Source of the DNA: Leptobrachium leishanense
Taxonomy: Eukaryota; Chordata; Amphibia; Anura; Megophryidae
Reading direction: 5' to 3'
NCBI GenBank assembly: GCA_009667805.1
Contig: CM019072.1
Coordinates: 39,301,519-39,365,518, forward strand
DNA: 64,000 bases
Shown: one piece after another, positions 1 through 11,177 of the stretch
How the letters are laid out: each line of letters starts with the position of its first letter
How positions within the stretch are numbered: position 1 is the stretch's first letter
The notes under the pieces: generated by a model
Seen by the model: only the letters and a program-made list of their open reading frames with translations
Told to the model about the DNA's origin: nothing
The model's database searches: none
Position numbers and translations under genes: made by a program

Positions 1-88
1 GTCGAAACGAGCCGAATCGAAAAGTTTAAACATCCGAACAAATCGAACCGAATCGAACCGAAAAAAAAATCGGTGCACAAGCCTACTC
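1..88. repeat. CGAA-rich terminal segment of an interspersed repeat
   Basis: The segment is rich in CGAA/CGAACC words and ends in a conserved block (ATCGGTGCACAAG followed by CCTA or TCTA). The same ending occurs at 45700-45768. The shared edge, read in reverse, starts TAG-CTTGTGCACCGA, which resembles hAT-type termini. The other end lies outside the window, so the class is inferred. Confidence 0.5.
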
Positions 89-273
89 CTGATCTGCCTG
101 TTATGGGGCAATGCTCCCTCAAGGGCTATCTATCCCAAATAACGGTCCACCTTCGGCTCACGCCGGGTGCCCTCGTGACACTTTCTTTATAGCTCTGCGC
201 TGGCCATTCTGGAGCCTGTGACCATGCTTCTCCATGGATACTTACCTGCAGTATAGGGAGTGCATTGTGATTT

Positions 274-485
274 TGTCATGACCGTGGTAGAGGGGAAGAG
301 GGTATGAGTCCAATATGCAGGGAATAACGAGCTGAGCCACGTGGATAAGGTACAATGGGCGTTATTATATGCAGACAGCAATATGGAAGGTGATGGATGG
401 GGCAGGAATGGAGTTGACTGAGGAGGTTTTACAGAGAGGAACAATACAGAGTGAGACACTGAGTGAAACACAGCAGGAGACTTAC
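274..485. repeat. LTR-like direct repeat, left copy
   Basis: This block starts sharply at TGTCATGACCGTGG and matches 2610-2823 in direct orientation at roughly 85-90 % by eye. Both copies begin at the same TGTCAYGACC edge, with unrelated sequence upstream, as expected of an LTR boundary. Similarity stops near 485, so this copy is truncated or recombined. An AATAAA-containing segment at 658-665 could belong to the same element. Confidence 0.5.
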
Positions 486-999
486 GCATGACAGATGGCC
501 CCTCCAAGGATGCACTCTGGGCGGCCAAGGCTTGTTCGAATGTTTGTGTCAGGGATCAGTACATGTGCATACATGTAAAGGGCTGCCCTCAGTCCTGTCC
601 AACACTGAAGGGGTTAACATTGAAAACACAAACACACACCACACCCCCTTGTCTGTCAATAAAAGAGTCACTCTCCCCTATGCAACTTGACTTTGCATTA
701 GACGTCATACTTTGTAGTGAGCTTAGCTACTCTGTGATCCTGCTGATACCGTGTACTAGACCACCAGAATTGCCCACCTACCCTGCCTTCTTGCTGCCAG
801 CCCATTGACCTAAGGACCATCCTGACCACTCTTTATCTATATCCTTTGTACTGCGACATGGATTACTACCAGCATCAGTCAGCCTACTCCAAGGTACAAC
901 CTGCATAACCCTGCGCTAAATGCTCAAACCCCTTGAACTGGGGTCCCACCATGGCCTATGCCAGGTGCCACCCTGACAGTTTGCAGGTCCTCACGACGT

Positions 1000-2609
1000 A
1001 CATTAGTTCCATTGGAAGCACACACACACAGTCCGATGTGGTCAGCATCTGCGATGATCGTGCCAGCAAAATTCTCTGTCCAGACAGTTCTGGGCTTATC
1101 TGGTATGTGGGTACACAGGATTCAGGGTAGCCATGGGCCAGGCAGTCCTCGTCATCGGCCTCCTCATCGGGTGAAAAGCAACCAGGGGAAATAAATTCCA
1201 CATCAGTTGCACTAGAGATCATCTGGGGGGGTAACAGTGTCACTTAGGGAAACGGTCGGATTGAGATTTGGCACAGCGCTGGCGGTACCAAGGGAAGCCC
1301 TTCCTTGGCCAGGCGGTCCTTGGCTGCGCCATGCTGTTTGCAGTTTAGAATTCACGCCGAGTCAGTGTCCCATTCAGCCTCTGCAGGTGTCTCGGATATA
1401 AGGGACACCTCCTCTGGGGACTGAGGACGATGGGTACTGGTGGTGATAGTCGTCTTTGGTGTTGGCACATAATCAGGGACCAAAGTGTTCTGTAGCTGTG
1501 ACTGCAGGGATGCGTTGTTACGCTGAAGGCCCTGTACAGTTTGGGTGAGGGCATCTGGGTAGTTCAAGCAGTGGCAATATTCACTTGGTCTTTCTTCGAC
1601 AGGTCAGCGGTATCAGGGGCTGACACTGTGGTGGGTGTAATGTGTACAGGGGATCAGGTCTCAGCAACGTTCGCCATGGATGAAGGCTCAGCAGCAGCAG
1701 TCCCGGCTTGTGGCAGCTCAGCAGTAGGCATCTGCACGTGGGTCGGAGTCTCAACAGCGTGTACTTCAGGAACACCGGGCTCAACCTCCTGGTCATCCTT
1801 AACACCAGCAAGACAGGCATCAGCTTCCAGAGCTCTGGGTTCTGATACCACAGCACGCATGCAGACTGGAGCCAAAGGGGAGACAGATTCTTGAGACTGC
1901 TGCCTGGGAGTTGTGGGAGTGGTAGCCCTCTTTCTTGCTGTCATGAGGGACAGATATCCATGGGCACAGCATGATCAGACTCCAGCTCCATGGGCTCAGT
2001 AGGGTCATACTCCACAGGCATGGTTGGTTCAGTCTCCATGGGCAGAGCAGGAATATTGTTCTCAGAACCACCCTTGAGAATCACTTGTTTGGTTTTAGAA
2101 AGCAGCGTTTTACGAGTTCCATGGATAAGGGCTTCCTGGGTTTTGCAGAGGCAGCAACTTTAGGTTTGGCTGAGACTTTAGACATGACAGAAGTTTTAGG
2201 CTTGGGGGACATAGAAGCTTTGGGAAGTGATGATTTCTTGGGGGTTGACTTGTACACAGGGGTGGAATCAGGGATAGAAAATGGCTTAGGCATAGGAGCC
2301 GGTTGGGGCATTGAAACAAGACTTTTCGGGGGGGTCTCACTGGGCATTGTGAGATCCAATAGTTGGCACCTCCACGATATAGACATAGGTTGGCAGCATG
2401 CCTCCTGGCTTGTTTGTCAGCAGACTGTAGGTCTTTGTGCCCAGTTTTGGGTGCCTGTATGCACACCTTAGGTGAGGAATCCCAAAGCATCTGAAACAGC
2501 TCATTAAGCAGGTCAACCAGGTGTCTACACAGTTCATGGAACGCTTTGTGAATTAACCCTGTAAGGACCTGTATCAATTCATGCTCATATTGTAATTGCT
2601 CCATTATTC
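1000..2609 (-). pseudogene. Decayed gag-like region of an LTR retrotransposon
   Basis: Between the two LTR-like repeats the minus strand holds broken frames. The best starts at an ATG near 2603, just inside the right repeat: an alpha-helical stretch (MEQLQYEHELIQ...), then a basic segment and a zinc-knuckle remnant reading CLYRGGANYWISQCP. Its second Cys is now Arg and its His is now Tyr, so it no longer fits CCHC. Further on come a Lys/Pro-rich stretch (2386-2081), an acidic Pro-rich stretch, and a coiled-coil-like segment around 1567-1480 (ALTQTVQGLQRNN). Stops and frameshifts separate the pieces. Gag affinity rests only on the knuckle remnant and the flanking repeats. No protease, reverse transcriptase or integrase was recognised, and no clear primer-binding site follows the repeat. 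Confidence 0.4.
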
Positions 2610-3250
2610 TGTCACGACCGTGGTAGAGGGGAAGAGGGTATGTGCTCAAAATATAGTGAATAACGAGCTGAGTCACGTGAATAAGGTACAATGGGGGTTT
2701 ATTATGTGCAGACAGCAATATGGAAGGTGATGGACAGGGAGGGAATGGAGTTGACTGAGGAGGTATTGCAGGGAGGAACAAGACACAGGGAGACACTGAG
2801 GGAAAAACAGCAGGAGACTTATGCAAGAGACGAGAAAGGAAGCGGGGCACTGGAAACGTGGAAGCAGGGGGCACTGGAGACTTGGAAGCAGAGGGCACTG
2901 GAGACGTGGAAGCAGGGGGCACAGGAGACTTGGAAACAGCGGCAGGCAATAATCGTAGTAAAGTCCATGCAATAGGGCGTGGCAGGCAGCTGGCAAACAT
3001 AGTCAAAAGTCCAAGCAATGTACAGTACATGGGTAATCCAAATAAGCATAGGAAGGAAGCAGGTATCAGGTGAAGGGCTACCAGGTATGTCAGACAATGG
3101 AGCAATGCATCATGGGTGCTCCACCCTTATGAAGGGAACCACAGGCCTCATTATGGTGAGCACCTGGTGTGAGAACACAACTTGAATCTGCTTGAAGGTG
3201 GTGTTACAGGAAGGATGCTGCCCACGCTCAGTCAGGAGGGTGCAGTATCG
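2610..3250. repeat. LTR-like direct repeat, right copy and its extension
   Basis: The first 214 bases match 274-485. The rest has no partner in the left copy and contains a 24-bp minisatellite. The unit begins TGTCACGACC. The far boundary is not visible, and 3250 marks only where repeat-like sequence seems to end. Confidence 0.45.
2847..2936. repeat. 24-bp minisatellite
   Basis: About four tandem units of GGCACTGGAGACTTGGAAGC plus four bases, with G/T variants (gacttgg or gacgtgg). The array keeps an open frame on both strands and so inflates chance ORFs here. Confidence 0.8.
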
Positions 3251-3526
3251 CCTTTGGCCTTCTTGCCACAGAGTCGACGGCGGGATTCATAAAGGTTTTA
3301 AAATATGATGGAGAAATACGCTGATTTGAAAGGTTTGTTAACTCTCCACCAGAATGTATAAAAAGATGGCTTTTACTCCAATCTATGATTCTTATTATTG
3401 TATGTGCATGTAAAAGAATGCAGGAGTTCTACCTCCAACTATCCTTCAAGGTGAGCCTCTATTGCAGTCAACCAAATCAATCCAAGGTCTATACAGGACT
3501 ACCTAGCTACAAAGGCTGAAAAAAGA

Positions 3527-5165
3527 TGTGTGTTCATCGGATTCAGCCTTTCAAACATTACCAAAAAAAAAGCCCAGTCTGAAGCTTTCGCCAATATGCA
3601 ACATACTGAGGAAAAATTCCTTCTTGACCCCAGACTGGCAGTCAGATTTCTCTTTGGATCAAGCAACTTTTACCCACATATTAAATATTATAAACCGTAA
3701 TATTATGTTTTTGCAGGAAGTCATCCAGTCGTCATTTAAAAGTCTGTACAGTCTCTGACCCAACCACCTCAACAGGCAGAGAATTCCACAGCTTTATTGT
3801 GCTCATCGTAAAATAGCCTTTCCAAAGCTTTTGTCATGCCCCATCTCATCACCATCCTCTGATGTTCCTGGCAATACTTTATGTTCAGTTCCACCCCTGA
3901 ACCGGCATGCAGTATAAACATCCTGCAGTGAAACAGTCAAACACCAACACGTGACACACAAAATTAAGGGCTCCGCCCCACACTGATCAGTTACTGGTTC
4001 ATTACAGCTCCTTTGTGCTTCAAGTGAAGTACTGTTTATTCAGTGTTCTGCAAAACCTATTTGATCCTGTTTATTTTGTTTTCCTGGTTCCTGCAATTAT
4101 ACCACGCTCCCAACCATCCTACAGAATCCAACCTGGTCAGTTTCCTTACACTTTCATCCTCCTCCACCCCTACCAACCTGTTTATTTGTGCAAACCTGCA
4201 TCCTAGGTTCATATCAAACACACATCCCGGTGCCACCCCGGTACCTGGGCATGACAGCTTTGGTCTGAAATTCCTTTCGTCCAGTCTAAATGGGTGACCC
4301 TGTGTCCGGCGTATAGCCCTATTAATGAATAGGTTTCCAGATAATGATTTATAATGGCCCAGTATATATTTATATAGAGTTATCAGATCCCCTCTAAGGC
4401 GCCGTTTCTCTAAACTAAACATGTTCAAGCTTGTTAGTCTTTCCTCGTAACTTAAATCTTCCATTCCCTTTATTAATTTAGTTGCCCGTCTCTGGCACTT
4501 TTTCTAGCGCTATAATATCCATTCTTAAGACAGGTGCCCAAAATTGCATGGCATATTCAAGGTGCGGTCTTAACATAATTTTGCCTCTGTATAAATCAAT
4601 GGTTTCATCCCGAGAATGAATTCCCATTTTAATGCCAATACCTTGCTGGCCTTGGCAGCTGCTGTTTGACATTGGGATTGTTACTTAGTTTGAAGTCTAT
4701 GATTATTCCCAAATCCTTCTCCTGCTTTGATTTCCCTAACTCAGTACCATTTAGGGTATAAGTTGCTTGTGCGTTCTTCACTCCATAGTGCATAACCTTG
4801 CATTTTTCTACAATAAATTTCTTCTGCCATTTAAGTGCCCAGTCCCCCAATCTAGCTAAATCCCTCTGCAGCGACGTAACATCCTGATCACACTTTATTA
4901 CTTTTCCTAGTTTTGTGTCATCTGCAAACACTGATACATGACTTTCGATGCCTATTTCAAGGTCATTTATAAATCAATTTAATAGAATTGGTCCTATAAC
5001 AGACCCCTGAAGGACACTACTTCCCACTTGTGTCCATCTTGAAAATATACCATTTATGACCACTATCTGTACCTCTGTATCTGTTAACCATTGTTCTATC
5101 CTAGGACTAGTGCAAAGAGTTCCAGCACATTTGACAAAACACATTTTGCCTCTCCCCATGCACTT
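3527..5165 (-). mobile_element. CR1-type LINE, 3' half of ORF2, degraded and interrupted
   Basis: Minus-strand frames give, in order, a reverse-transcriptase block ending QGSVIGPILLN (about 5010-4974), the catalytic FADD motif in MFADDTKL (4931-4908), thumb sequence, and the typical CR1 C-terminus (LSYEERLTSLNMFSLEKRR, about 4455-4395). After an insertion it resumes to the conserved KLWNSLP-type end near 3790. The 3' end includes the usual CR1 trailer around 3541-3560. Frameshifts and stops are scattered, so it is a fossil. The related plus-strand copy at 63185-63830 confirms that 3832-4261 is inserted sequence. The 5' end is truncated near 5165. Confidence 0.85.
3832..4256. mobile_element. 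Solo LTR nested in the CR1 element
   Basis: This 425-bp insertion begins TGTCATGCCC and ends GGGCATGACA, a perfect 10-bp inverted terminus with TG...CA ends. It is flanked by a 5-bp direct duplication GCTTT (3827-3831 and 4257-4261). It splits CR1 sequence that is continuous in the copy at 63234-63650. TG...CA ends plus a 5-bp duplication are the mark of LTR retrotransposon integration, so this is read as a solo LTR left by LTR-LTR recombination. A short DNA transposon is less likely. Confidence 0.85.
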
Positions 5166-5784
5166 CTCTCCTTTAATGCAGCATGGCTGAATGTGTTAGG
5201 GCAGCAAATGGGTTCATGACTGTTCAGTTTGCCATGTGGAGGAATGAGAACCTGTGTCTATCACTCAGTGCCCCCAACCTACTTGCGCTGTAGGCGACTG
5301 CCTAGTTCACTTAGTGGTTGCAGTGGTTTATAAAAGCTAATGTGTGGTGTACAGTTTCAGAACCGTGCCATTAACCTTTGGTCCTCACTGATTTCATGGG
5401 CAGGCATCCAAGGGTTCCAAATAGCTGTGTACAGTTCCAGTTCACAGCTGTGTAACCTTGTCAGATAAGGCTCAGATAAATTCATGTGCACTGATGCAAT
5501 GTACTTGTATGTATTAGCATTATGACATAAAAGCATTAGAATGTAGAGAATAGGTTTCCTGCTAGTTAAAGACAAATGTCTATGGAAATACCTGTTAGGT
5601 AAAATGTATTTATTTTAAGATTGTGATCACTGGCTAGTTTACAGAGCACCTACATAATGTGATGAAGAATGCTATCCAACAGGCAGGACCCTCTGTTTGT
5701 TTTGCACTGGAATGTCTGATGTTTGTATTTCCCCAATCGATAATTATAGCAGAATATTATAACACATATAATATATAGCACAGA
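5166..5784. other. No feature seen
   Basis: Unique-looking AT-rich DNA. I see no exon-like frame, repeat partner in the window or RNA gene. Confidence 0.5.
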
Positions 5785-6145
5785 ATTATTATTATTATTA
5801 TTATTCTTTATTTATAAAGCGCCAGCATATTCCGCAGCGCTGTACAATAAGCACAGTATAGACAGGGTTACAATACATTGAACAACATTTGACAAACAGT
5901 ACAGGAGGAGAAGAGGGCCCTATTCCCGTAGGAACTCACAATCTGGGAGGGTTGGGGTTGGAAACAGGAGGAGAGGACTGTAAGGTGAGAGTGATTGATG
6001 GTTGCGTCAATGAGTTGGGTGGTAGGCTTCCCTAAATAGGAATGTTTTCAGGGAGCGTTTGAAGGAAGAGAAGTTAGGGGAAAGTCTGACAGTACGAGGG
6101 AGAGCGTTCCAGAGAGTGGGGAGAATAAGGAGGATACACCTCATC
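5785..6145 (-). mobile_element. L2-type LINE 3' end
   Basis: On the minus strand this is an L2-like 3' end finishing in GGCGCTTTATAAATAAAG and an (ATA/AAT) tail, seen on the plus strand as ATT repeats at 5787-5803. About 200 bases (5799-5995) are almost identical to 59566-59753, and the plus-strand copy at 44400-44912 shows the coding end of the same kind of element. Only the 3' UTR and the last part of ORF2 (GRALPRTVRL-like) remain. Confidence 0.8.
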
Positions 6146-6587
6146 AAATGCTGAACTATATAAATACTTTATAGCATTGAACGAATAACAGTTTATATAT
6201 TATATACTGTATAACTAAAATACATATTGACCTACATGCCATCATAAGGGATCTCACACACTCACATCCTTCTTTCAGATCTTCTGCATTGTGTCAGTTG
6301 CCGACTGGTCCACCAATTGAAAATCTTGGCTCCTATATTAACGACCTGTAGCCTCTCCTCCTTGCTGCCCATCCATCTTATAAGATCAAGATTGCCTCCC
6401 AGAGCCAAATTTACTGCACCAGGGTCTAAACTTCCCACTCAGGATTAAAATGGTTAATTTATCTGAGTGCCAGCCGTTCTGGAGAAGTGTAACCAGCCTT
6501 GGTTGGTCCTGCTGATATCTTTTGACAGTAAAGCAGTAGAATGAAATGGTAAAGACCACAATTTAGATTGTTATTATTCAACAATTG

Positions 6588-7435
6588 TGTTAGGGGCGCT
6601 GTGTGCGGCGAGCTGGTTCGAGTCCGGTTTGCGGCAATTACAGGACAGGAGGCCAAACAGGTGACAGGGCACAAGGTGAGGTTTAATTAATGACACAGGG
6701 GAAATACAGACACAATACTAAGACACAGAACTGCATAAAGAGAGGAGACTGGAAGGTAGCTAGACACAGGGGCGAGAAAATAAAAGGAGCTAGGCACTGG
6801 GGCGAGCAAGGAAAGGAGCTGGCAAGGAAGAAACAGATAACGAGACCGGAAGGAAACTGGATGTACTAAATATAGGTTAGAGATAGAGGGGCATGACATG
6901 AAAAGGAACTAGTCACAGAAGGTACTTACAGAAAGACAGAACATAAACCACCACAGATTATGGGGCTCAGGGGCACATATACAATAACAGAGGAACTAAG
7001 GCTGGTGTGGTAGCAAAGGGTTCTTGGTTCAGGAATCAGTGCAGGTCCTTTGGAGCAATTGGTTAAAGTCTTTGGAAGCAACAAAGTCCTTTGGAAAGAT
7101 GAGGAGTAATCCAAAGAGCAAAGTCTGGAAAGGAAGGCAAGGGGTCTGGTACACAGGAATTCGGTAAACCATGCTGGAGTACAGGATGTCAGGAACAGGG
7201 CAGAGGTCTACATAGCATAAAGGGCTCCACAGATCCACTAGAAACTGCAGGGTAAAAGTTAAATGGCTGGATGAGGCACAGGGCTAGATTGGCAATCCGG
7301 TCTGCAACATAACAGGTATGACAGGGAAGGTGGATCATACCCAGATTTGGATGTATGGCGTCTGCTGCGAGGGCTGTGACAAGCTTGGTTGGTGTAAGAA
7401 GGACCTGCTCCCACCAACAACTAGTGCTTGTAACA
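6588..7435 (-). repeat. LTR-like interspersed repeat
   Basis: The segment reads TGTTAGGGG at its left edge and ends TAACA. On the minus strand it therefore runs TGTTACAAG...CCCCTAACA, as LTRs do. It resembles the unpaired part of 2610-3250 in composition (long runs of AGG/ACAGG words). No flanking duplication is visible and no partner copy lies in the window, so both class and borders are tentative. Confidence 0.3.
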
Positions 7436-7439
7436 CTGT

Positions 7440-8590
7440 ATCATGGGCCTCTCATTCTGAGGCCGCAGACCGGGAAATGTAAGACAGAGTCCTAGACAGC
7501 TGTTATGGCTGTCCTCAGCTTGGATGGGTGAAGTCAATTTAATAAAGTGTAATTGTCAAAATTGAATATTCTGCAAATGGAGAAGCTAGTGATGGTAGAA
7601 TGTGATTAATTTCTTTTTTTTAATTTTCAATGTGCAGATAGATTATTTTCTGAAGGGGTCTAGGCAAATCTTAATTTATGGGGGATCCTGAGGGATCTGG
7701 GAGGGGGAGCTGAGGGGTCTGTGTTCCCAGACTTATTTGGGAGGATCCATGTTCCACACGCCTTCCAGGACCTGAGACCACCTTGTCATCCCTTTATCTC
7801 ATATGCACTTTAGGTTTGGGTACCTCCTAGTTTACAAATTAAACACTGGTTCTAAGAGAACAATCCATGCTTGGCGTTTCTATATTATCTGTAGAACAGA
7901 GTGTCATTGGGATAGTTCCTAGGCTGGCAAGCCACCATCTCTAAAAGAATTCAGTGGGAAAGCCAGGCAAAGGTCAGTATGCCATCAGCCTCTGGCAGCT
8001 GTCTTCAATCATTCATTTGATCAGTGAAAGTTGTTTGATTATAACCTAAGAACTTTTGCCAAATACAAGTTACAAGACATCTAAAAATATAGCAAACAGT
8101 ACAAAGTCTAAATTATTTGGAATTTATAGATTTTCCATCAGATGTCAAGAAAAGTATCCTAACAAACCATTTTTTTCATAAATAGCCACAATTCCTCGCT
8201 GGCTGTGTTGCCTACAAATTTGTAACTTACTTAAAAGGTATGTGAAAAAAAAGATTAAAAATGTATAATCTCTGCTGACGTCTCCCTCCCCTTTATTTTG
8301 TTTTTAATTGTTAATTTCCATACAGTTCTTTCGACACTAGGCCATGTAACTACAGGAAGCACGTACATGTGATGTCATTGGATTACGAACAAAAATAGCA
8401 CAATTAGTGAAATGCAGAACCAATCATATGCTTCTTTTCACGTGGGGATCAAATCCCTCTATCCTAGCTCGTCCTGTGCAGAACCAGGTACGTAAAGCTG
8501 GGCCGGCACCTCCTGTATTCGATGATTAAACTCTGCTGCCATGAATCTTTTTCTGCTGGGTGAGAGAGGAGCTTTTGGTCCCAGCACTGC
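7440..8590. other. No feature seen
   Basis: No recognisable gene, repeat partner or RNA. AT-rich with short homopolymers. Confidence 0.5.
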
Positions 8591-8700
8591 CAGACACTGT
8601 CACGTGAGTTTCACTACCCACTTGCATAAAGCTCTCCTCGCCGTCAGTATACCGAAGGAGTACTGATTCTGGCCCAAACCCACCCAGTCAATAGTTGGAG
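8590..8700 (-). repeat. Interspersed repeat with inverted partner at 14290-14405
   Basis: The reverse complement of this block (GGTTTGGGCCAGAATCAGTA, then CTGACGG..GAGGAGAGCTTTATGCA) matches 14310-14390 with a few differences. The pair lies about 5.6 kb apart in opposite orientation. Family unknown. Confidence 0.6.
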
Positions 8701-9634
8701 CATCCTTGCAGGATGGAAACAAAACTATGAATGACTTTGTAACGGGAACATATCGGGTTCCATCCAGAACTCCAGGACCAGAAATAGCCCGTTATTTTTC
8801 CATTCATACTCTGTCCCAGAACCATGCCAGGAGACCCACAGTTACCTTCCAGACTACCTGACTGGTAGTCCTGACATTGCAGAGAGATTCCCCAGTAAAT
8901 CAAAGTTTCCCCAAGCATCACCAGTGAGACGTGATCTTTAGTAAACGCAGGAATAGAATGACTTTATTTTCCAGGCATACAGTTTCCAAAATGTATGTTT
9001 ACTGCCTGGGAGGGGACCAGAACAGTAGCACTTTTGTTGTCTCTTAGTATCATTCTCCTCCCCAGTGATAAGAGTATTTGTCCAACACAATCAATCAGAC
9101 GAGGAGGTTAAACTGATATAAATAAACAAACAGCTTTAGGAACTGTAACACAGAAACAAGTTTAAAACAAATTATATACAGCACGGCAATGCCCAAATGA
9201 TCTCTGAATAGTCTTTGCCATAATTACCCATAGTCTGCAGGTATGAGGCTGGCATCTGCTCTTCTCCAAAGGGCACAGACTCTATACATAGTGCAAGCAA
9301 TGCTGTGAGTGCCTGTGACAGATAGTTTTGGACAGCAGTTGGAATTAAAGTCTATTGAAAGGTGGCAGATGCTAACACAGACGGGGGAATGTACAGAATA
9401 CAATGGTAAGACATGCCTCAGCATTTCCATACTAAAGAGCCTTCCAATAGCCTCATCCTCCCACACACATGTCCTGGTTTAGCAAAGCCTGACGAAGCTT
9501 GAGTGTAGGTACAGGGTGACTTTAACATAGGAGAGGGCTGGGAGACAACATAAAACATCAGGCCTGCACCTCCCAAACGCATCTCTATGTCCATGTACCC
9601 CAAGTCCAAAGTGACTATCATCACACCTCATATT
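8701..9634. other. No feature seen
   Basis: I found no exon with matching splice sites and homology, and no repeat partner. ORFs on the minus strand here (up to 91 codons) lack any recognisable domain. Confidence 0.45.
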
Positions 9635-10341
9635 GGCCCCTGTTACACGCTTCGCGCAAATGCTCGCACAGAGCATTTTTTTTTGCGCACGCAAAAAACA
9701 TCGCGCGAAAATGAACGCGGCATTCCGATCCGAGCACATTTTTTGAGCCTTCATGTTTTTTCATGCGCAAATCCGACGCGCAAATTCGTGCGCTAATGAA
9801 CGTTGCGTGCAGAAATCAGTGGGCGGGCTGTTTTTTCATGGGATTCAGCCAATTAGAATTAAGAATCACCATTTTCTAAAGTTAGGTTGTTGCGGTTGTC
9901 AAAGTCAATCTGCGTATATGTGCTGCAGCAAAAAAAATTTGGACAAATTATTAATCTTTTATGTCTGGGTATGTGTAGAATGTGTAACTGTACTGTGCTG
10001 TATTTTTTTTTATTGCTGAGTTATTTCGTTTCGGCCACAACTACCATATTTGCAGTTAACACCAAGTTTTCAAAGACGTTACGAAAATTCACGCAAACGT
10101 CGCTCGTACGACTTTGCGCAAAGATTGTAATACCATCCGCACTAACGCATTTGCGCTCACAATGTTAAGTATAGGATGCGCGCACGAACTTGGTTTTGCG
10201 CAGGGTCAATCGCGGTAGACGATAACGTGCATCGTTTGCGTGGACGTCGTACTACGACGTTCCGCGCAAATGGTTTTGTCCTCGCGCAAAAGCGCATTTG
10301 CGCGCACGCAAATGCGCTGCGCGAAGCGTGTAATAGGGGCC
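9635..10341. mobile_element. MITE with CpG-rich inverted termini (Harbinger-like)
   Basis: The 707-bp element starts GGCCCCTGTTACACGCTTCG and ends with the imperfect reverse complement (CGAAGCGTGTAATAGGGGCC). It is flanked by a 3-bp duplication ATT (9632-9634, 10342-10344). The ends are rich in GCGC/CGCAAA words, out of keeping with the surrounding AT-rich DNA. It encodes no transposase. The 3-bp duplication suggests PIF/Harbinger mobilisation, but the canonical TWA duplication is not met. Confidence 0.75.
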
Positions 10342-10625
10342 ATTGAGCGGTATCAGAACGTGATTGCATTCTGACATTCTTTTTTGGTCTTCTGCAGAAC
10401 CTCTGCTCTGAAGTGCTGTCCCAGGGGTCTCAGACAGTGGATGTGGAAATTAGATTTCTCATGGTGGATAGAGGTCACTTTAATGTAAAAAAAATGGAGT
10501 TAAGAGGTGCTGTTAATATTTAGTACAGTAACTATTAATCTGTTCCAAAATTCAACAGTGGCTTGCATAGTGTAAGACATTTTCAAATTTTAAGTTAAGT
10601 CTCCCCATCCCACAAAGGAACCCTA

Positions 10626-10819
10626 CAGGTCTATTCAAAGAAAGGTGAAACTCAAGAAGAGAAGTGAAAATGCTAGGTCAAAATAGCCAAAAATGAAAAA
10701 TTCTCATTTTCTCAAATTCTCAAATTCTCTTATTTCACTTTTCAAATTGGCTACTTGGTCTAGATTGTTCTCTTCTCCTGCCAATTCTCATAATTTTCAC
10801 CTTTCTTTGAATAGACCTG
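10626..10819. mobile_element. Fold-back MITE, CAGGTCTATTCA family
   Basis: The inverted ends CAGGTCTATTCAAAGAAAGG and CCTTTCTTTGAATAGACCTG enclose further complementary sequence, so most of the 194 bp folds back on itself. Close relatives lie at 34800-34980 and 58677-58848. Confidence 0.85.
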
Positions 10820-11177
10820 ATTTTATCACTATATTGGGTGAAATTTCTAAGTATTATACTTATCATAGATAAAGGCTGTAATAAATGCATACAGTATATG
10901 TTAATATTCAACTATACACATCCTCTGAGTGATCCTTTTCAAATGATTTATTGCTCTGGCTGAGGATCACACTGAGCATGTTTAGAGACAAAGTGCAAGG
11001 TCCTTCTGTAATAAAATGTATGTCACTTATTCTTTTTAATCACAACTTTCTCGATTTGCAGATTGCATAATTGATGTATTTATTGCCAAGAGTGGAATTT
11101 TCCTATTAATTTGTGTCTTTCAACTTTGTTACAGACACATAGATAACAACCTAATCAGCAGTATTTAAATTGTAAAC
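10820..11177. other. No feature seen
   Basis: AT-rich sequence without a recognisable element. Confidence 0.5.

Noticed and set aside
2110..3105. 331-codon minus-strand ORF as a host gene
   Set aside because: It runs through an LTR-like repeat, a 24-bp minisatellite and a decayed gag-like region in the wrong frame for part of its length.
6588..7435. Confident LTR call
   Set aside because: The ends look LTR-like, but no flanking duplication or second copy was found, so only a low-confidence repeat is reported.
8440..8470. tRNA-like box B (GGATCAAATCCC)
   Set aside because: No matching box A, central domain or tail was found, so a tRNA or SINE is not supported.
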